A stretch of 64,000 nt of DNA, taken from Pseudomonas sp. Irchel s3f7 (GTDB lineage Bacteria; Pseudomonadota; Gammaproteobacteria; Pseudomonadales; Pseudomonadaceae). Position 1 is the first letter of the stretch; every line of letters begins with the position of its first letter. Positions 7,027 through 15,546 of the stretch are shown here, piece by piece. The notes beneath the pieces are model-generated. The model made no database searches, had not been told where the DNA came from, and saw nothing but the letters and a program-made list of their open reading frames with translations. Location of the stretch: contig NZ_FYDO01000030.1 of NCBI RefSeq assembly GCF_900187615.1, forward strand, positions 1 through 64,000. The letters are read 5' to 3'. The position numbers and the translations under genes were made by a program.

Positions 7027-8988
7027 ATGCCGACCTCGACACCTGCCTTCGCGCACCTGTTCGAACCCTTGCAGATCCGTGGCAAACGTCTGAAAAACCG
7101 CATCATGTCCAGCGGGCACGACACGTCGATGCCCACCGACAACCTGGTCAACGAGCAACTGATCGCCTATCACCGGGCGCGCGCCGAAGGCGGTGTCGGG
7201 CTGATCGTGTTGCAAGTGGCCGGCGTTCACGACAGTGCGCGCTACACCTCCCATGTGCTGATGGCGACCGACGATGCATGCATCGAGGGTTACCGAAAAC
7301 TCGCGCAAACCTGCCACGCCCACGGCACCGTGGTGCTGTCGCAAGTGTTCCATCCGGGTCGGGAAATCATGGAGTCCAGCGACGGTTTGCTGGCCGTGGC
7401 CTACTCCGCTTCGACGGTGCCCAATGAGCGATTCCGGGTGATGCCCCGGGCACTCGACCAGGCGATGATCGACGAGATCGTCGCCGGTTACGCCGCCGCT
7501 GCCCGCCGCTTGCATCAGGCCGGAATCGACGGCGTCGAAGTCGTGGCCAGTCACGGTTACTTGCCGGCGCAATTCATCAATCCACGGGTCAACCGCCGCA
7601 CCGATGGCTACAACGGTGAGCTGGACCAACGCCTGCGTTTTCTGCGGGAAATCATTGCCGCCATCCGCGAGGCGACCGATGAACAATTCATCATCGGCCT
7701 GCGCATCTGCGCCGATGAACGCGACCCGCAAGGCCTGACCGAAGACGAATCCCTGGCCGCCGTCAAACGGCTGCAATCGCAACTGGATTACGTGCACATC
7801 GTCGCCGGCACGTCGGCGTCGCTCGGCGGCGCGGTGCATATCGTGCCGCCGATGGCGATTGAAGCGGCGTACCTGGCCAAAGAGGCCGGGACGTTCAAGG
7901 CGAGTTTGAACATCCCGTTGTTCGTCACGGGTCGCATCAACCAGCCCCAGGAAGCCGAGCTTATTCTGGCCCGGGGCCAAGCCGATATGTGCGGCATGAC
8001 CCGAGCCTTGATCTGCGACCCGCAGATGCCGAACAAGACCGACACCGGCCGCGCCGAAGACGTACGTGCGTGCATCGCCTGCAATCAGGCGTGCATCGGG
8101 CACTTTCACAAGGGCTTGCCGATTTCCTGCATCCAGCACCCGGAAACCGGGCGTGAGCTGATTTTCAGTGAACGCAAACCGACGCCGCATCGCAAGCGCA
8201 TCATGATCGCCGGCGGCGGCCCGGCGGGCATGAAAGCCGCTGCCGTCGCCGCCCAGCGAGGGCATGAAGTGACGCTTTACGAAGCCAGTTCACAACTCGG
8301 CGGTCAGGTGTTGCTTGCGCAGTTGCTGCCGCGACGCAGCGAGTTCGGTGGCGCCAGTACCAACCTGCAAAGGGAGATGGAATTGGCCGGCGTGCGTGTC
8401 ATCCGCAATACCCGTGTTGATCGAGCGCTGGTAGAAAGAGAAAAACCCGACCTGGTGATTGTCGCGACGGGCGCCGAGCCCTACTGGCCGGCGTTCGAAC
8501 GGGGCGGCGAATTGCAGGTAGTGGATGCCTGGCAGGTGTTGCGCGATGAAGTGCAGATTGGCCGTTCAGTGGTCGTTGTCGACTGGCGCTGCGACTGGAT
8601 CGGCCCCGGCATTGCCGAGCGTCTGGTCCGCGCCGGGCACCAGGTGCAACTGGCGGTTAACGGCACCCATTGCGGGGAAAACCTGCCGCTGTACGTACGC
8701 GATCAACTGGCGGGCGAGCTGCATAAACTGGCCGTACCGATCACACCCTATGCGCGGTTGTATGGCTGCGATGACAACACGGTGTACCTGCAACACACCG
8801 CCAGTGGCGAACCGATGTTGATGGAAAACATCGACACGCTGGTGTTGTGCCAGGGGCATCAACCAGTGGATACCTTGGGCGATGAATTGCAAGGGCTGGT
8901 GGAATTTCGGCGCATCGGCGATTGCCTGGCGCCGCGCACTGCCGAAGAAGCGATTTACGAAGGCTTGAAAGTCGCGTGGGAGCTTTAA
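7027..8988 (+). CDS. FMN/4Fe-4S/FAD oxidoreductase of the 2,4-dienoyl-CoA reductase / trimethylamine dehydrogenase family
   Basis: A 653-residue three-domain flavoenzyme. Residues 1-345 form an old-yellow-enzyme TIM barrel (FEPLQIRGKRLKNRIMSS at the start, ASHGYLPAQFINPRVNRR, and VTGRINQPQEAELILA for FMN phosphate). A C-x2-C-x3-C-x11-C cluster motif (CIACNQAC..C, about 358-377) binds 4Fe-4S. A dinucleotide-binding region follows with IAGGGPAGMKAA. This is the layout of FadH, trimethylamine dehydrogenase and the dimethylglycine demethylase DgcA. I chose ATG 7027, after GGAG, because the in-frame extension upstream reads through a REPIN. Neighbouring regulators and glutamylpolyamine genes suggest an N-methylated or secondary amine as substrate, but a dienoyl-CoA or other enone cannot be excluded. 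Confidence 0.8.
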   Translation: MPTSTPAFAHLFEPLQIRGKRLKNRIMSSGHDTSMPTDNLVNEQLIAYHRARAEGGVGLIVLQVAGVHDSARYTSHVLMATDDACIEGYRKLAQTCHAHGTVVLSQVFHPGREIMESSDGLLAVAYSASTVPNERFRVMPRALDQAMIDEIVAGYAAAARRLHQAGIDGVEVVASHGYLPAQFINPRVNRRTDGYNGELDQRLRFLREIIAAIREATDEQFIIGLRICADERDPQGLTEDESLAAVKRLQSQLDYVHIVAGTSASLGGAVHIVPPMAIEAAYLAKEAGTFKASLNIPLFVTGRINQPQEAELILARGQADMCGMTRALICDPQMPNKTDTGRAEDVRACIACNQACIGHFHKGLPISCIQHPETGRELIFSERKPTPHRKRIMIAGGGPAGMKAAAVAAQRGHEVTLYEASSQLGGQVLLAQLLPRRSEFGGASTNLQREMELAGVRVIRNTRVDRALVEREKPDLVIVATGAEPYWPAFERGGELQVVDAWQVLRDEVQIGRSVVVVDWRCDWIGPGIAERLVRAGHQVQLAVNGTHCGENLPLYVRDQLAGELHKLAVPITPYARLYGCDDNTVYLQHTASGEPMLMENIDTLVLCQGHQPVDTLGDELQGLVEFRRIGDCLAPRTAEEAIYEGLKVAWEL

Positions 8989-9023
8989 GGCTGTTTATAC
9001 TCCGGGGCTTTCACCGCTGAGCT

Positions 9024-9125
9024 TTGTAGGAGCTGGCTTGCCAGCGAAGGTCGTTAACGATAACGCGTGCTGGCTGGATAACGGCGGTGTCTGTACCCCC
9101 ATCGCTGGCAAGCCAGCTCCTACAG
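9024..9125. repeat. REPIN
   Basis: TTGTAGGAGCTGGCTTGCC on the left and GGCAAGCCAGCTCCTACAG on the right, with about 60 bases between. It lies between the oxidoreductase gene and the cupin regulator and ends 39 bases before the regulator's ATG. Confidence 0.9.
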
Positions 9126-9164
9126 AAAACCGCAAGTCGCCCCCATCCCGGTTCGGAATTTTCC

Positions 9165-9761
9165 ATGAGCAGCAACAGCAAGACACCCCCCGCAACCGGC
9201 AACGCCGAACCGCATTTCCTCGGCACGCGGATTCGTGGCCTGCGCAAACGTCGGGGCATGACCCTGGCGGAACTGGCGCAACAGAGCGAACTCACTGCCG
9301 GCTATATCAGCCAGCTGGAGCGCAACCTCGCGTATCCGTCGATCCCCGCGCTGTTCAACATTGCCAGAAGCCTGGGCGTGACCATTCAATGGTTTTTCGC
9401 CAGTGAGGCCGTCACCGATCCTGAGGACGACGGCATTGTGGTGCGCAAGAACAGTCGCCTGAATGTGCATTACGAAGACGGCATCGTCGATCAGTTGCTG
9501 ACCCCACAGGCCAACCGCCAACTGGAAATGCTCCACTCACGTTTTCCACCGGGCACCTACAGCCAGCAAAGCTACAGCCATGACGGCGAAGAAGCCGGTT
9601 ACCTGCTCTCGGGGAGTTTCGAATTGTGGGTCGGCGAGCGTTATTTTCAGCTCAATGAAGGCGACAGCTTCAGCTTTTCCAGCCAGGAACCGCACCGCTA
9701 CGGCAACCCTGGCGACATCGATGCGGTGGTGATTTGGGTGATTACGCCGCCGACGTTCTAA
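9165..9761 (+). CDS. XRE-cupin transcriptional regulator (PuuR-like)
   Basis: A 198-residue regulator. An XRE helix-turn-helix occupies about 19-73 (LRKRRGMTLAELAQQSELT..YISQLERN). A cupin fold covers about 125-195 and contains GYLLSGSFELWVGERYF and the sequence EGDSFSFSSQEPHRY, which gives the metal/ligand-binding histidine. The same two-domain plan is found in PuuR, the putrescine-sensing repressor of gamma-glutamylputrescine catabolism. The puuA, potF and puuB homologues at 10853-14755 make a polyamine-responsive role likely. ATG 9165 is chosen because the longer frame starts inside a REPIN. Its last codons overlap the stop of the convergent AraC gene by 4 bases. Confidence 0.85.
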   Translation: MSSNSKTPPATGNAEPHFLGTRIRGLRKRRGMTLAELAQQSELTAGYISQLERNLAYPSIPALFNIARSLGVTIQWFFASEAVTDPEDDGIVVRKNSRLNVHYEDGIVDQLLTPQANRQLEMLHSRFPPGTYSQQSYSHDGEEAGYLLSGSFELWVGERYFQLNEGDSFSFSSQEPHRYGNPGDIDAVVIWVITPPTF

Positions 9762-10690
9762 CGTCGGCGGCGACCGCTTGACTGAATCACACTCGCACGC
9801 TTGAGCGTGTCACTCGGCAGTTCGTTGAACAACGCACGGTAACTGCTGGAAAACCGGCCTAAATGCCAGAACGACCAATGCATCGCCACTTCGGCCACGG
9901 TGGTTTGCGTCGGCGTGCGGCTGAGCAATTCGCGGCGGGCACTGTTGAGGCGACGCAAACGCAGCCATTGGGTTGGCGCCATGCCGGTGTAGGTTTTGAA
10001 CGCATGCTGCAACTGGCGCAGCGAAACCCCGGCCACCTGCGACAGCTCAAGCAGGTTGAGGTGTTCCTCCGGCGTGTCCGCGGCCCATTCCCCTACCCGC
10101 TTCATGATCGCCCGCTCTCCGGCGCGGCGTTGCAATGCACCCTGATCCAGACAGACGCAGGCGTTGTCGAGAATGAACAGGCAATCGTCGAGCAATTGCT
10201 GAGTCAGGGCTTCGCGGCTCGGCGGATCGAACGTCTGCGAAAGACGGGTCAACGTGCCGCTAAGCCAACGACTGAACAGCGCATTTTGCTGGGAGTTGAG
10301 CGGCGCCATGAACAAGCCTTCGAGTCGGGCGACATCCAGGCTGTGACGCTGGACAAACTCGGGGCCGAACACCACGGCGATTTCCTGATAGTTCTCCGGG
10401 GTGATCCAGATGTTGCGGCTTTCACCATTCAACACGTACAGCGCGTTGTCGCTGCGGTCGAAACAGAACGCCAGCGAACCCTGGGGCGCACTGAAATTCT
10501 GCTCGACCCGGGTGTTCATCGACTCTTCGTAAATCTCTACGCCCTGCAGATCCAGGTAGCGCACCAGGCCCGCGAAATGTCCCGGCGACATCTGCTGATA
10601 TTGCTGCACCCAGCCCGGCGTGGCGCGGATTTGCTCGGCGACATCGGCGGTGTTGAACGCTTGGACCTGGAGGGAATTGGAACCTGTCAT
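9758..10690 (-). CDS. AraC-family regulator (EutR-like)
   Basis: A 310-residue protein with a C-terminal AraC/XylS DNA-binding domain. The helices fall at about 215-300, with LLELSQVAGVSLRQLQHAFKTYTGMAPTQWLRLRRLNSARREL followed by WSFWHLGRFSSSYRALF. The N-terminal 200 residues have the look of EutR-type sensor domains (QGVEIYEES..SAPQGSLAFCFDRSD). The tail is unusually basic (GRRRR). The gene is divergent from the glutamylpolyamine synthetase, with a 162-base shared promoter region, so it most likely controls that operon. The inducer is unknown; an amine or its glutamyl derivative is a reasonable guess. Confidence 0.85.
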   Translation of the reverse strand: MTGSNSLQVQAFNTADVAEQIRATPGWVQQYQQMSPGHFAGLVRYLDLQGVEIYEESMNTRVEQNFSAPQGSLAFCFDRSDNALYVLNGESRNIWITPENYQEIAVVFGPEFVQRHSLDVARLEGLFMAPLNSQQNALFSRWLSGTLTRLSQTFDPPSREALTQQLLDDCLFILDNACVCLDQGALQRRAGERAIMKRVGEWAADTPEEHLNLLELSQVAGVSLRQLQHAFKTYTGMAPTQWLRLRRLNSARRELLSRTPTQTTVAEVAMHWSFWHLGRFSSSYRALFNELPSDTLKRASVIQSSGRRRR

Positions 10691-10710
10691 GGGACGACCT
10701 TACGCACTCT

Positions 10711-10728
10711 TTTGGTGCGCTTTGTGCT
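10711..10728 (+). promoter_or_regulatory. Candidate sigma-54 promoter of the glutamylpolyamine operon
   Basis: TTTGGTGCGCTTTGTGCT has GG and GC separated by exactly ten bases (10714-10715 and 10726-10727), the spacing required for -24/-12 elements. It lies about 125 bases upstream of the ATG at 10853. The inner bases fit the TGGCAC-N5-TTGC consensus only moderately. Glutamine-synthetase-like polyamine genes are often controlled by nitrogen or carbon signals, which makes a sigma-54 promoter plausible. Confidence 0.4.
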
Positions 10729-10852
10729 GCTTAAAGTGGATAGATGGAACTGCAAGGCTCGCACAAGATAGTCGTCAACGCGCTACAGGGGAAGTGTCCG
10801 GCGGATGAAACTGGCCTCTCCTGGCGTTAATAAAACCAATAATGAGGTCTTT

Positions 10853-12211
10853 ATGAATGTCCCTTTCGATCAGCTGTTCACTTGGCTGAAAGATCACAAG
10901 ATTACCGAAGTCGAGTGCGTCGTCAGTGATCTGACCGGCATTGCACGCGGCAAAATTGCACCGACCAACAAGTTCCTGCATGAGCGAGGCATGCGCCTGC
11001 CGGAAAGTGTCCTTCTGCAAACGGTAACCGGGGACTTTGTCGACGACGACATCTACTACGACCTGCTCGACCCGGCCGACATCGACATGGTCTGCAAGCC
11101 GGACGCCGACGCTGTTTACGTGGTGCCGTGGGCCATCGAGCCGACCGCCATCGTGATCCACGACACCTTCGACAAGTTCGGCAACCCGATCGAACTGTCG
11201 CCGCGCAACGTACTGAAAAAAGTCCTGCAGCTGTACACCGACAAGGGCTGGCGTCCGATTGTTGCACCGGAAATGGAGTTCTACCTGACCCAGCGTTGCG
11301 AAGACCCGGACTTGCCGCTCAAGGCACCGATGGGCCGTTCGGGCCGTGCCGAAAGTGGTCGTCAGTCGTTCTCCATCGACGCGGCCAACGAATTCGATCC
11401 GCTGTTCGAAGACGTTTATGACTGGTGCGAATTGCAAGGTCTGGACCTCGACACGCTTATCCACGAAGACGGCCCGGCGCAGATGGAAATCAACTTCCGT
11501 CATGGCGACGCCCTGGACCTCGCGGACCAGATCACCGTGTTCAAGCGCACCATGCGTGAAGCGGCGCTCAAGCACAACGTGGCGGCGACCTTCATGGCCA
11601 AGCCGGTCGGCGATGAGCCAGGCAGCGCCATGCATATCCACCAGAGCGTGGTCGATATCGCCACCGGCCAGCCGATCTTTGCCAATGCCGATGGCAGCAT
11701 GAGCGAGCTGTTCCTGCATCACATTGGTGGCCTGCAGAAGTACATCCCGAAAGTGCTGCCGATGTTCGCGCCGAACGTCAACTCGTTCCGCCGCTTCCTG
11801 CCGGACACCTCGGCACCGGTGAACGTCGAATGGGGCGAAGAGAACCGCACCGTCGGCCTGCGCGTACCGACTTCCAGCCCGGATGCCATGCGCGTGGAAA
11901 ACCGCTTGCCGGGCGCCGACGCCAACCCGTACCTGGCCATTGCCGCCAGCCTGCTGTGTGGTTACCTCGGCATGGTCGAGCGCATCGAACCGAGCGCCGC
12001 GGTACAGGGCCGCGCTTATGAGCGTCGCAACCTGCGCCTGCCGATCACCATCGAAGACGCACTGACCCAGATGGAAGAGAGCGAAACCATCGGCCGCTAC
12101 CTGGGCGACAAGTTTGTGCGTGGCTACGTCGCGGTCAAACGCGCCGAGCACGAGAACTTCAAGCGGGTGATCAGTTCGTGGGAGCGTGAGTTCCTGATGC
12201 TCAGCGTCTGA
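10853..12211 (+). CDS. puuA: Gamma-glutamylpolyamine synthetase (glutamine synthetase family)
   Basis: A 452-residue cytoplasmic ligase of the glutamine synthetase fold, likely joining glutamate to putrescine or a related amine with ATP. Visible signatures are VVSDLTGIARGK near the start, the glycine/glutamate metal site PEMEFYL, GPAQMEINF, the ATP-binding KPVGDEPGSAMHIHQS, and the C-terminal NRLPGADANPYLAIAA. The adenylylation tyrosine region of true GlnA is absent. Length and wording match PuuA and the pseudomonad SpuI/SpuB/PauA group. ATG 10853 follows AATGAGGT. The polyamine-binding protein and oxidase genes downstream support this pathway. The precise amine substrate cannot be told from the sequence, since Pseudomonas has several paralogues. 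Confidence 0.85.
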   Translation: MNVPFDQLFTWLKDHKITEVECVVSDLTGIARGKIAPTNKFLHERGMRLPESVLLQTVTGDFVDDDIYYDLLDPADIDMVCKPDADAVYVVPWAIEPTAIVIHDTFDKFGNPIELSPRNVLKKVLQLYTDKGWRPIVAPEMEFYLTQRCEDPDLPLKAPMGRSGRAESGRQSFSIDAANEFDPLFEDVYDWCELQGLDLDTLIHEDGPAQMEINFRHGDALDLADQITVFKRTMREAALKHNVAATFMAKPVGDEPGSAMHIHQSVVDIATGQPIFANADGSMSELFLHHIGGLQKYIPKVLPMFAPNVNSFRRFLPDTSAPVNVEWGEENRTVGLRVPTSSPDAMRVENRLPGADANPYLAIAASLLCGYLGMVERIEPSAAVQGRAYERRNLRLPITIEDALTQMEESETIGRYLGDKFVRGYVAVKRAEHENFKRVISSWEREFLMLSV

Positions 12212-12231
12212 CAACAGCACACACGCGCTCC

Positions 12232-12319
12232 CTGTAGGAGCCGGCTTGCTGGCGAAAGACGTGGCGGGGTGTACCTGATACACCGCATTCGCCTTTCGCC
12301 AGCAAGCCGGCTCCTACAG
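12232..12319. repeat. REPIN inside the polyamine operon
   Basis: CTGTAGGAGCCGGCTTGCTGGCGAAAG and CTTTCGCCAGCAAGCCGGCTCCTACAG are exact inverses over 27 bases, among the most perfect pairs in the window. The element separates the synthetase gene from the binding-protein gene and could form a stable hairpin in a shared transcript. Confidence 0.92.
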
Positions 12320-12368
12320 TTCGGCCAGAAAAAATCGGGATAACCCAATAATTCCAAGAGGTATCGAT

Positions 12369-13457
12369 ATGCGTCTATTGAAAGCCGTGGTCCCGGCCGC
12401 GCTGGCGGTTCTGTTCAGCGCCGTCGCCCAGGCCCAGCCACAGGTCAGCGTCTATAACTGGACCGATTACATAGGCGAAACCACCCTCGCCGACTTCCAG
12501 GCCAAGACCGGGATCAAGGTGATCTACGACGTCTTCGATTCCAACGAAACCCTGGAGGGCAAACTGCTCGCCGGGCGTACTGGCTATGACGTGGTGGTAC
12601 CGTCCAACCACTTCCTCGCCCGTCAGGTGAAGGCCGGTGCCTTCCTCAAACTGGATCGCGAGCAACTGCCGAACTTCAAGAACCTTGACCCGAAACTGTT
12701 GGCGCTGCTTGAGAAAAACGATCCGGGCAACGAGCATTCGGTGCCGTACCTGTGGGGTACCAACGGCATCGGGTACAACGTCGACAAGGTCAAGCAAGTG
12801 CTGGGCATCGACAAGATCGACTCCTGGGCCGTGCTGTTCGAGCCGGAAAACATCAAAAAGTTGAGCGCGTGCGGCGTGTCGATGATGGACTCGGCCGATG
12901 AAGTGTTCCCGGCGATGCTCAACTACATGGGCATGGACCCGCGCAGCGAGAACCCTGAAGACTTCAAGAAAGCCGAAGCCAAGTTGCTGAGCATTCGCCC
13001 ATACATCACCTATTTCCACTCGTCCAAATACGTGTCCGACCTGGCCAACGGTGACATCTGCGTCGCGTTCGGGTACTCGGGTGATGTGTTCCAGGCGGCC
13101 AACCGGGCCAAGGAAGCCGGCAATGGCGTGAACATCGCCTATGCCATTCCCAAGGAAGGCGCCAACCTGTGGTTTGACTTGCTGGCCATTCCCGCCGATG
13201 CCAGCAACCCGAAAGAAGCCCACGCCTTCATCAACTTCCTGCTCGACCCACAGGTGATCGCCAAGGTCAGCGCTTCGGTCGGCTACGCCAACCCGAACCC
13301 GGCCGCCAAGCAATTCATGGACCCTGAACTGGTCAACAATCCTGAGGTTTATCCACCCCAGGAAGTCCTCGACAAGCTCTACATCTCCACCACCCCGCCC
13401 CAGCCGATCATGCGTCTGATGACTCGTTCGTGGAGCAAAGTGAAGTCCAACAAATGA
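12369..13457 (+). CDS. Polyamine ABC transporter substrate-binding protein (PotF/SpuD-like)
   Basis: A 362-residue periplasmic protein with a signal peptide of 22 residues (ending AVAQA). The mature protein starts QPQVSVYNWTDYIGE, the hallmark of PotD/PotF proteins. It continues with the ligand-pocket blocks GYDVVVPSNHFLARQV, PYLWGTNGIGYN and CVAFGYSGDVFQA. The acidic residues typical of putrescine or spermidine pockets (WTDY, SDLANGD, GYSGD) are present. No permease or ATPase gene lies nearby, so it either uses a transporter encoded elsewhere or serves as a ligand sensor. Its stop overlaps the oxidase start by 4 bases, so uptake and oxidation are coupled. Confidence 0.88.
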   Translation: MRLLKAVVPAALAVLFSAVAQAQPQVSVYNWTDYIGETTLADFQAKTGIKVIYDVFDSNETLEGKLLAGRTGYDVVVPSNHFLARQVKAGAFLKLDREQLPNFKNLDPKLLALLEKNDPGNEHSVPYLWGTNGIGYNVDKVKQVLGIDKIDSWAVLFEPENIKKLSACGVSMMDSADEVFPAMLNYMGMDPRSENPEDFKKAEAKLLSIRPYITYFHSSKYVSDLANGDICVAFGYSGDVFQAANRAKEAGNGVNIAYAIPKEGANLWFDLLAIPADASNPKEAHAFINFLLDPQVIAKVSASVGYANPNPAAKQFMDPELVNNPEVYPPQEVLDKLYISTTPPQPIMRLMTRSWSKVKSNK

Positions 13458-14755
13458 ATCAGTACACCAGCGAACACACTCACTCCTATTACGCAGCATC
13501 GGCCAACGGTATGACGCCGCGCCCGGCGCTGGACGCGGACCTGGTGGCCGACGTCTGTGTGATCGGCGCCGGCTTCACCGGTATCAACACCGCTATCGAA
13601 CTGGCCCAGCGTGGTCTCTCGGTGATTCTGCTGGAAGCCCGGCGGATCGGCTGGGGCGCCAGCGGGCGCAACGGCGGTCAGCTGATCCGCGGCATCGGGC
13701 ATGACGTCAGCGGTTTTGCCAAACACATTGGTGCCGACGGCGTGCAATACCTTGAGCACGCCGGTATCGAGTCGGTGCAGGTGGTGGCCAAGCGTATCCG
13801 CGAACACGGTATCGATTGCGACCTGCGCTGGGGCTTCTGCGAACTGGCCAATACGGCGGCACAATTCACCGCGATGAAGGCCGAACAGGCGGAACTGATC
13901 GAGTCGGGTTACGGCCATGAGACACGACTGATCGACCCCGGGCAGATCCGTGAACACGTTGTGAACTCTGGCGTGTACGCGGGCGGCTTGATCGACATGG
14001 GCTCGGGGCACTTGCACCCGCTGAATCTGGCCTTGGGCGAGGCGAAACTCGCAGAGTCCCTTGGCGTGCAGATCTTCGAGCAAAGCCCGGTGCTGGAGTT
14101 GATCCACGGCAGCACCGCGCAAGTCCGTTGTGCGGGCGGTACGGTGCGCGCCGGCACACTGGTGCTGGCCTGCAACGCGCACCTGGAAGAACTCGAACCC
14201 AAACTCAGCGGCAAAGTGTTGCCGGCGGGCAGCTACATCATTGCCACCGAGCCGTTATCAGCAGAGGCCGCCGTGCAACTGATCCCGCACAACCTGGCGT
14301 TGTGCGACCAGAAAGTCGGGCTGGATTATTACCGGCTCTCGGCAGACCGGCGATTGCTGTTCGGCGGTGCCTGTCATTATTCCGGGCGGGATCCGGCAGA
14401 CATTGCCGCGTACATGCGTCCACAGATGCTCAAGGTGTTCCCGCAACTGGCCGATGTGCGCATCGAGTATCAGTGGGGCGGCAAGATCGGCATTTCGGCC
14501 AATCGCTTCCCGCAGGTGGGTCGCTTGAGTCAGCACCCGAACGTGTTCTTCGCCCAGGGCTACTCTGGTCATGGCCTGAACGTGACCCACTGGTGCGCAA
14601 AGCTGTTGGGCGAAGCGATCCACGCCGGTCACAGCAAAGGCTTCGATGTGTTCAGCGCTGTGCCGCACATGACCTTCCCCGGCGGCCGCGCCCTGCGCTC
14701 GCCCCTGCTGGCACTGGGCATGTTGTGGTACCGGATGCGCGAGGTGTTGAGCTGA
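13454..14755 (+). CDS. puuB: FAD-dependent gamma-glutamylputrescine oxidase-like protein
   Basis: A 433-residue DAO-fold flavoprotein. The N-terminal FAD motif is VCVIGAGFTGINTAIELAQRG (about 34-54). GWGASGRNGGQLIRGIGHD, characteristic of PuuB and its relatives, follows. The C-terminus has YQWGGKIGISANRFPQVGRL and GYSGHGLNVTHW for FAD and substrate positioning. The reaction would oxidise gamma-glutamylputrescine to the aldehyde with release of ammonia and hydrogen peroxide. ATG 13454 overlaps the preceding stop (ATGA), so I prefer it to a start 24 bases upstream. No aldehyde dehydrogenase (PuuC) or hydrolase (PuuD) follows, so later steps must be encoded elsewhere. Confidence 0.85.
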   Translation: MNQYTSEHTHSYYAASANGMTPRPALDADLVADVCVIGAGFTGINTAIELAQRGLSVILLEARRIGWGASGRNGGQLIRGIGHDVSGFAKHIGADGVQYLEHAGIESVQVVAKRIREHGIDCDLRWGFCELANTAAQFTAMKAEQAELIESGYGHETRLIDPGQIREHVVNSGVYAGGLIDMGSGHLHPLNLALGEAKLAESLGVQIFEQSPVLELIHGSTAQVRCAGGTVRAGTLVLACNAHLEELEPKLSGKVLPAGSYIIATEPLSAEAAVQLIPHNLALCDQKVGLDYYRLSADRRLLFGGACHYSGRDPADIAAYMRPQMLKVFPQLADVRIEYQWGGKIGISANRFPQVGRLSQHPNVFFAQGYSGHGLNVTHWCAKLLGEAIHAGHSKGFDVFSAVPHMTFPGGRALRSPLLALGMLWYRMREVLS

Positions 14756-14766
14756 CACCCTTACCC

Positions 14767-14847
14767 CTGTAGGAGCTGGCTTGCCAGCGAAAGCGGTTTG
14801 CCTGACACACCGCACCGCCCGATTCGCCAGCAAGCCGGCTCCTACAG
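14767..14847. repeat. REPIN after the polyamine oxidase gene
   Basis: CTGTAGGAGCTGGCTTGCCAGCGAA pairs with TTCGCCAGCAAGCCGGCTCCTACAG (one mismatch). The right arm is followed by TTTTTT at 14848-14853, so for plus-strand transcripts this element could also act as an intrinsic terminator of the polyamine operon. Confidence 0.9.
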
Positions 14848-14949
14848 TTTTTTGCGTGCCCCCTCCTCTTATTTCTATTTGCTCAATTGCGAACCACTTC
14901 TATATTGTTGAGGTGCTCTGAACTTCCTGCCTTCTTTTGAGCTTGACCC

Positions 14950-15546
14950 ATGGCGACTACTGATCAACTGATCATCTGCGAGCACTGCGATTGCGTGTAC
15001 GAGAAAGTGACGCTCGCCAAGCATCAAAAAACCCTGTGCACACGCTGCGGTGGCGTGCTTCAGCGCCATAACGGCCTGACGGTGGAGCAGCGCCTGGCGC
15101 TGACGTTTACCGCACTGGTGCTGTGGGTCTTCGCCAATTTCTATCCCATCATGAGCATCAGCCTCAAAGGCCTGAAAAACAGCGCGACCCTTTGGGACTC
15201 GGTGTTGGCCCTGAGCCTGGGGCCTATTACGTTCATTGCCATGGTTGCCGCCATCGCGATGATCATTGCGCCGATCATCCAGTTGATGCTGCTGCTCTGG
15301 GTCCTGGGGTTCGCCGTCACTCAGCGGCGCTCGCCCGGATTCAAATTCTGCATGCGCTGGCTGGAAAGCTTAAGGCCCTGGAGCATGCTCGAAGTCTGCC
15401 TGTTGGGCGCCATGGTGGCGGTGATCAAGCTCGCCGGATTGCTCGACGTGCTGCCCGGCATCGGCCTGATTGCCCTGGCGATCCTGAGCCTTCTGATGAT
15501 CCGCATCGCCGGACGCGACATTCGTGAACTGTGGGACATCCAATGA
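14950..15546 (+). CDS. pqiA: PqiA-family membrane protein, first half
   Basis: A 198-residue inner-membrane protein with a zinc-ribbon-like N-terminus (CEHCDC..CTRCG, about 11-36) and four membrane segments. RPWSMLEVCLLGAMVAVIKL is the PqiA-domain core. E. coli PqiA is about 417 residues and contains two such domains; here they are separate proteins. This one overlaps the second by 4 bases (ATGA). With PqiB and PqiC it belongs to a system that bridges inner and outer membranes and moves lipids. The split arrangement is common in pseudomonads. A REPIN separates it from the upstream polyamine operon, so the promoter should lie at about 14850-14940. Confidence 0.88.
   Translation: MATTDQLIICEHCDCVYEKVTLAKHQKTLCTRCGGVLQRHNGLTVEQRLALTFTALVLWVFANFYPIMSISLKGLKNSATLWDSVLALSLGPITFIAMVAAIAMIIAPIIQLMLLLWVLGFAVTQRRSPGFKFCMRWLESLRPWSMLEVCLLGAMVAVIKLAGLLDVLPGIGLIALAILSLLMIRIAGRDIRELWDIQ

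Noticed and set aside
6574..8265. Long open frame (over 500 codons) antisense to the oxidoreductase
   Set aside because: It mirrors codon positions of the strongly supported plus-strand enzyme, runs through two REPINs and has low-complexity His/Gly/Arg composition typical of antisense frames in GC-rich genes.
9165..9761. Cupin-XRE start at 9087
   Set aside because: That start lies in the REPIN; the ATG at 9165 begins right before the conserved domain and gives a normal family length.
10775..12283. Long minus-strand open frame across the glutamylpolyamine synthetase gene
   Set aside because: Antisense shadow of a clear glutamine-synthetase-family gene, starting inside a REPIN and matching no protein family.
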